Below are positions 60,102 through 64,000 of a stretch of 64,000 nucleotides of DNA, in pieces. Position numbers and translations under genes: made by a program. A model generated the notes under the pieces. The model was not told the origin of the DNA. It searched no databases and saw only the letters and a program-made list of their open reading frames with translations. The stretch comes from Apteryx mantelli. Its lineage: Eukaryota; Chordata; Aves; Apterygiformes; Apterygidae. The stretch spans positions 46,508,775 through 46,572,774 of the forward strand of contig NC_089979.1 of assembly GCF_036417845.1 (NCBI RefSeq). The letters run 5' to 3'. Within the stretch, counting starts at the first letter, position 1. The number at the start of each line of letters is the position of its first letter.

Positions 60102-62128
60102 TTCTTTCATTTTCATTTTCATTTCATTTAAATGAAATTCTTTCATTTTTTAAAATTTCAGTAGTTTAATTTCAAATCAAATATTTGTTTTCCCGCCATT
60201 TCCTTCATATCCAGATGAGCTGGAGATATAGCTCTGAGGCACTGGCATGCTATATCTGAGATAGTTTATTTCCAAAACAGCCTTGCCAACAAGAAGCTTG
60301 CTCACGTATGGAGAAATTATGCATGTACTTGGAAAGAATGTCAGAACTGGAGAAGTGGATGTCTTTGGGTAGCAGGGCCAGTAAACATCTCATGGATGTA
60401 GCATGCATTTTCTTCTGGATAAAGTTACTTTTTTTTTTTCTCAGGAAAGTTTGATTTATTGGGAAGATGAAAAGAGGGTACACTCCTGTGTGCTTGTGTA
60501 CAGAGTGTGCTCACCATTGGAGAGAAAGAGATCTACTAGCAAAGTAGATTTGTTTGTTATATATCCAATTTTTCCTTCAGTAATAATATATGTTACACTG
60601 AGAAAAGCAAGGAATTTACCATAAAAATAACTGGAAAAGAAGAATGCATACATGCTTGCAGTTTCATTTTACATGTGTGTACACAAGCAAATCTGTCTAA
60701 CTTTCTTGTAGTGGCAGCACCAGTAGCTCCTGTGGTTGCTTATGCACTAGACTCCTCTTTTCATGAGAGGAACAATTCATACTTTTCAAACACATCTTTC
60801 ATCTTTCTATTTGTAAATGATTTGAATTTGGGCTCAAAAAAAAAGGAAGAATATTGAAAGTGTTTCTTGTTTGTTGGCTTAATATTACAGAGAAAGTGAA
60901 AAAAGTACCTTCCCCATGGTAAATTCACTCATGTTTTTTTGAGCAAATCTGGCACCAAAAATAATAATAATAAAAAAAATCAAGTGAGACATAGACATAA
61001 GCCCCACTGAAGAGAATTGTCTTATACTATGCTAGTGAAAACTGGGCTTGATTTCGCTAGTTATACGTCTCTGAAAGCCTCCCATTTCCCAGGCAGATAA
61101 AGCTGTTGGTCCGGTGCACGGCGTTCCCAGGCAGAGCACGCTGCAGCTAGGAGCGCACAGTGAGCTGCCAAGATGGTGGTGGAGGTGGCTGGTGTGTGTC
61201 CCTGGGTCTGTCCGTCAATATGTGAGTCACCAGGTCATTGTTGATGGTGTCCCTGCTGAGGGCATTGGTACCAAAATATGATGCCCCAAATTTACTTTTA
61301 GAAAAGCTATTTTCAAATCAACTAATTGAACTCTGGCACTTACGGCAGCTCCTTTAACGTGGGCCGAAGGTCAAATCCTTCAGCAGAAAAAGGAACAGAT
61401 ACCTGCCAGTGCCAAACCAACACTCTCATTGGTGGCTAAGACTTCCTCTTTTCATTTCTTCCTGCCCATTAATAAGCTGCCTCCTATCCTACTGTGACAT
61501 ATGCTTTGTACCACTCTTTCCCCATTTTTTTTCTTCTGGTTAAACTTAACCAATTTAGGAAGTACTCAAAGTATGGCATCTGAACAGACAGCTGACCTAC
61601 AGATCTAGTGAATATCCTTTCTAGGACCTGTAATTCTACTTTAATTGCAGAATTAAGGCTAATTTTATGTGCAGCTGGAACAGTAACAAATAGAGTTTTC
61701 TATAGGCTACCCTGGAGTGACTCCACACAATATGTGTTTGTTGAATACCCTGTACCATGGCACCATAGTGGTTATAATTCTGACAGCCTCCTTCATAAAG
61801 ATATCTTATTCATTTCAACGATGTCTGTGGAGAATACCTGAGATGATTGTGATTTACATCTTGGCTTAAATTTTCCATTGGGTTAAGGAATGGCCTTTAT
61901 TTTTGCAGGGCCAGTCTGTGCCCTCTGTGTTTGCACCCTCAGAATGAATGGCCAGAGCAAATCACACCACTTACTTACACTTACAGCTACTTTGTTTGAA
62001 AGGGAAGTGTTCTGGACTATATTACATATGAACATAAGTTATAGGGGGCTGTAAAATGACACTTTCGAATGACGTGGAAGAAGAATGGTATTGAAGGAGG
62101 GATATTAGAGCATGTTTTCTAGAGTCAG

Positions 62129-62146
62129 CTAACTAACTAACTAACT
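62129..62146. repeat. (CTAA)n microsatellite
   Basis: CTAACTAACTAACTAACT, four and a half units of a tetranucleotide repeat, about 280 bases before the CR1 junction. Confidence 0.9.
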
Positions 62147-62429
62147 GGAGCACTCAATTGGAAGAAAAGGACCCAAAGGGGCTATCCCACTAAGTAGGTT
62201 ATGGATACAGGTACCGGGACTCCAGCTGGTACCGTGACTGGAAAATATACGACAATGGAAGAGAAGAGAAGGATGGGACCTGAAAGTAGAAGACAGCCTG
62301 ACACTGCACTACATCTGGCACTTCTGCACATGACCAGCAAGGTGCTATGTTACATCTGCTTTCACCTGTTGCCTGAAACATCCTAATTTTCCATTTTTAA
62401 AGTGCTCTGTAAAAAAACTCAAGGCATAA

Positions 62430-63998
62430 CTCAACCAGAAGAAGGAAATATACAGAAAGTGGAAAGGGGGACAGGCCACTTGGGAGGATTATAGAAACAT
62501 TGTCAGAGCATGCAGGGATGTGACGAGGAAGGCTAAGGCCCGTCTGGAATTAAATCTGGCTAGAGATGTCAAGGACAGCAAGAAGGGCTTCTTCATATAC
62601 ATGAGTAGCAAGAGGAAGACTAAGGAAAATGTGGGCCCTTTGCTGAATGGGGTGGGTGCCCTGGTGATGAAGGATGCAGAGAAGGCAGAGTTCCTGAATG
62701 CCTTCTTTGCTTCAGTCTTTACTGCTCAGGCCAGCCCTCAGGAACCCCAGACCCTGGAGGCAAGAGAGAAAGTCTGGAGAAAGGAAGACTTTCCCTTGGT
62801 CGAGGAGGAGTGGGTTAGAGATCATTTAAGCAAACTTGACACCCACAAATCCATGGGCCCCACTGGGATGCACACATGAGTGCTGAGGGAGCTGGCGGAT
62901 GTTATTGCTAGGCCACTCTCCATCATCTTTGAAAGGTCATGGAGGACAGGAGAGGTACCTGAAGACTGGAAGAAAGCCAATGTCACCTCAGTCTTCAAAA
63001 AGGGCAAGAAGGAGGACCCAGGGAACTACAGGCCAGTCAGCCTCACCTCCATCCCTGGAAAGGTGATGGAGCAGCTCATCCTGGAGGCCATCTCCAAGCA
63101 TGTGGAGGACAAGAAGGTGATCAGGAGTAGTCAGCATGGCTTCCCCAAGAGGAAATCATGCTTAACCAATCTGATAACCTTCTATGATGGAATGACTGGC
63201 CGGGTAGATGAGGGGAGAGCAGTGGCTGTTGTCTACCTAGACTTCAGCAAGGCTTTCGACACTGTCTCCCATGACATCCTCATAGACAAGCTCAGGAAGT
63301 GTGGGCTAGCTGAGTGGACAGTGAGGTGGACTGAGAACTGGCTGAATGGCAGAGCTCAGAGGGTTGTGCTCAGTGGGGCAGAGTCTAGTTGGAGGCCTGT
63401 AGCTAGCAGTGTCCCCCAGGGGTCAGTACTGGGTCCAGTCTTGTTCAACTTCTTCATCAATGATTTGGATGAAGGCACAGAGTGCACCCTCAGCAAGTTT
63501 GCTGATGATACCAAACTGGGAGGAGTGGCGGATACCCCAGAGGGCTGTGCTGCCATTCAGAGAGACCTGGACAGGCTGGAGAGGTGGGCAGAGAGGAACC
63601 TCATGAAGTTCAACAAAGGCAAGTGCAGGGTCCTGCACCTGGGGAGGAATAACCCCATGCACCAGTACAGGTTGGGGGTTGACCTGCTGGAAAGCAGCTC
63701 TGCGGAGAAGGACCTGGGAGTGCTGGTGGACACCAAGTTAAGCATGAGGCAGCAATGTGCCCTTGTGGCCAAGAAGGCCAATGGTATCCTGGGGTGCATC
63801 AGGAAGAGTGTTGCCAGCAGGTCGAGGGAGGTGATCCTCCCCCTCTACTCAGCCCTGCTGAGGCCACATCTGGAGTACTGCGTCCAGTTCTGGGCTCCCC
63901 AGTACAAGAGGGATGTGGCCCTACTGGAGCAAGTCCAGCGAAGGGCTACAAAGATGATTAGGGGACTGGAGCATCTCTCCTATGAGGAAAGGCTGAGA
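62430..63998 (+). pseudogene. CR1 ORF2 (reverse transcriptase), partial, one stop
   Basis: The frame is open for 149 codons, stops at TGA (62877-62879), then stays open for at least 373 more codons to the window edge with no frameshift. The broken codon sits in 'HT*VLREL', where related copies usually have an arginine. CGA to TGA is the expected CpG deamination change. RT domain blocks are intact and in order. Without the N-terminal endonuclease the copy cannot move on its own. Low overall damage suggests a fairly recent insertion. Confidence 0.9.
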
Positions 63999-64000
63999 GA
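62430..64000 (+). mobile_element. CR1 LINE with reverse-transcriptase region of ORF2, cut by the window end
   Basis: One frame matches avian CR1 ORF2 from 62430 to the window end. The chicken-repeat-like blocks EDYRNIVRACRDVTRKAKA and GFFIYMSSKRKTKENVGPLL precede the reverse transcriptase. The RT itself shows [10 protein letters not shown] (thumb-side block near 63.02 kb), [15 protein letters not shown] with the first catalytic aspartate (near 63.24 kb), [10 protein letters not shown] (near 63.41 kb) and FADD (63498-63509), the catalytic pair. An in-frame TAA at 62427-62429 marks where homology starts, so the copy is 5'-truncated and lacks ORF1 and the endonuclease domain. The only stop inside is TGA at 62877-62879. 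The 3' UTR lies outside the window. Confidence 0.95.

Larger units (their letters stand above)
57351..62429. other. Gene-free DNA with unclassified repeat islands
   Basis: No gene was recognised. Two moderately GC-rich islands (57.4-58.1 kb and 59.5-59.8 kb) share a diverged motif block. There is a hairpin at 59829-59857, a tandem 19-mer at 60064-60101, an (AAT)n run near 60960-60972 and a (CTAA)n run at 62129-62146. The 144-codon minus-strand frame at 57632-58066 has no recognisable domain. Confidence 0.5.

Noticed and set aside
63409..63961. Several short frames on both strands inside the CR1 copy
   Set aside because: They are shadows of the single CR1 ORF2 frame that runs through this region to the window end.
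1..64000. Search for CRISPR arrays, phage, plasmid or bacterial operon features
   Set aside because: The spliced genes, CR1 elements and CpG islands show vertebrate nuclear DNA; no regularly spaced repeats or polycistronic gene layout were seen.
1..64000. Search for tRNA genes, rRNA and full endogenous retroviruses
   Set aside because: No cloverleaf with A and B boxes, no rRNA segment, and no paired LTRs with primer-binding site were recognised by eye.

Overview
This is a vertebrate nuclear segment, almost certainly from a bird. The evidence is: several CR1 LINE copies, four of them ending in or carrying the typical avian CR1 3' sequence; spliced genes with GT-AG introns; CpG-island promoters in an otherwise AT-rich, gene-poor background; and an epidermal-type fatty-acid-binding protein. 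There is no bacterial, phage, plasmid or CRISPR content. Almost all short open frames are chance frames in noncoding DNA.

Layout. 1-15.8 kb is gene-free and AT-rich, with two old hAT-like DNA transposon remnants (6.76-7.36 kb and 9.52-9.70 kb), a long palindrome at 6.24 kb and a CTCF-type motif at 14.74 kb. 15.8-16.6 kb is the CpG-island promoter of the first gene. 16.385-20.42 kb is MRPL53 (plus strand, three exons, 109 aa), a protein of the mitochondrial large ribosomal subunit. 20.4-31.8 kb is gene-free, with one stretch that may be decayed coding DNA (23.14-23.57 kb). 31.86-32.83 kb is a very GC-rich CpG island holding the FABP5 promoter. 32.338-36.63 kb is FABP5 (plus strand, four exons, 134 aa), a cytosolic fatty-acid carrier. 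36.6-62.4 kb is gene-free, with CR1 3'-end fragments, two MIR/CORE-SINE-like fragments, simple repeats, a 150-bp polypyrimidine tract and two hairpin or repeat islands near 57-60 kb. From 62.43 kb to the window end lies a 5'-truncated but otherwise well-preserved CR1 with the reverse-transcriptase part of ORF2, interrupted by a single stop and running off the edge.

The two genes are functionally unrelated, one for mitochondrial translation and one for lipid transport. They lie on the same strand about 11.9 kb apart. Both have full exon-intron structure with consensus splice sites, intact frames and AATAAA signals, so both look functional. I did not find a new molecular system. The points most worth checking are the uninterrupted (GCC)23 tract abutting the FABP5 start codon, the MRPL53-FABP5 linkage, the changed W-D-G turn in FABP5, the opposed ZNF143-type motifs in the MRPL53 promoter, and the nearly open CR1 ORF2.
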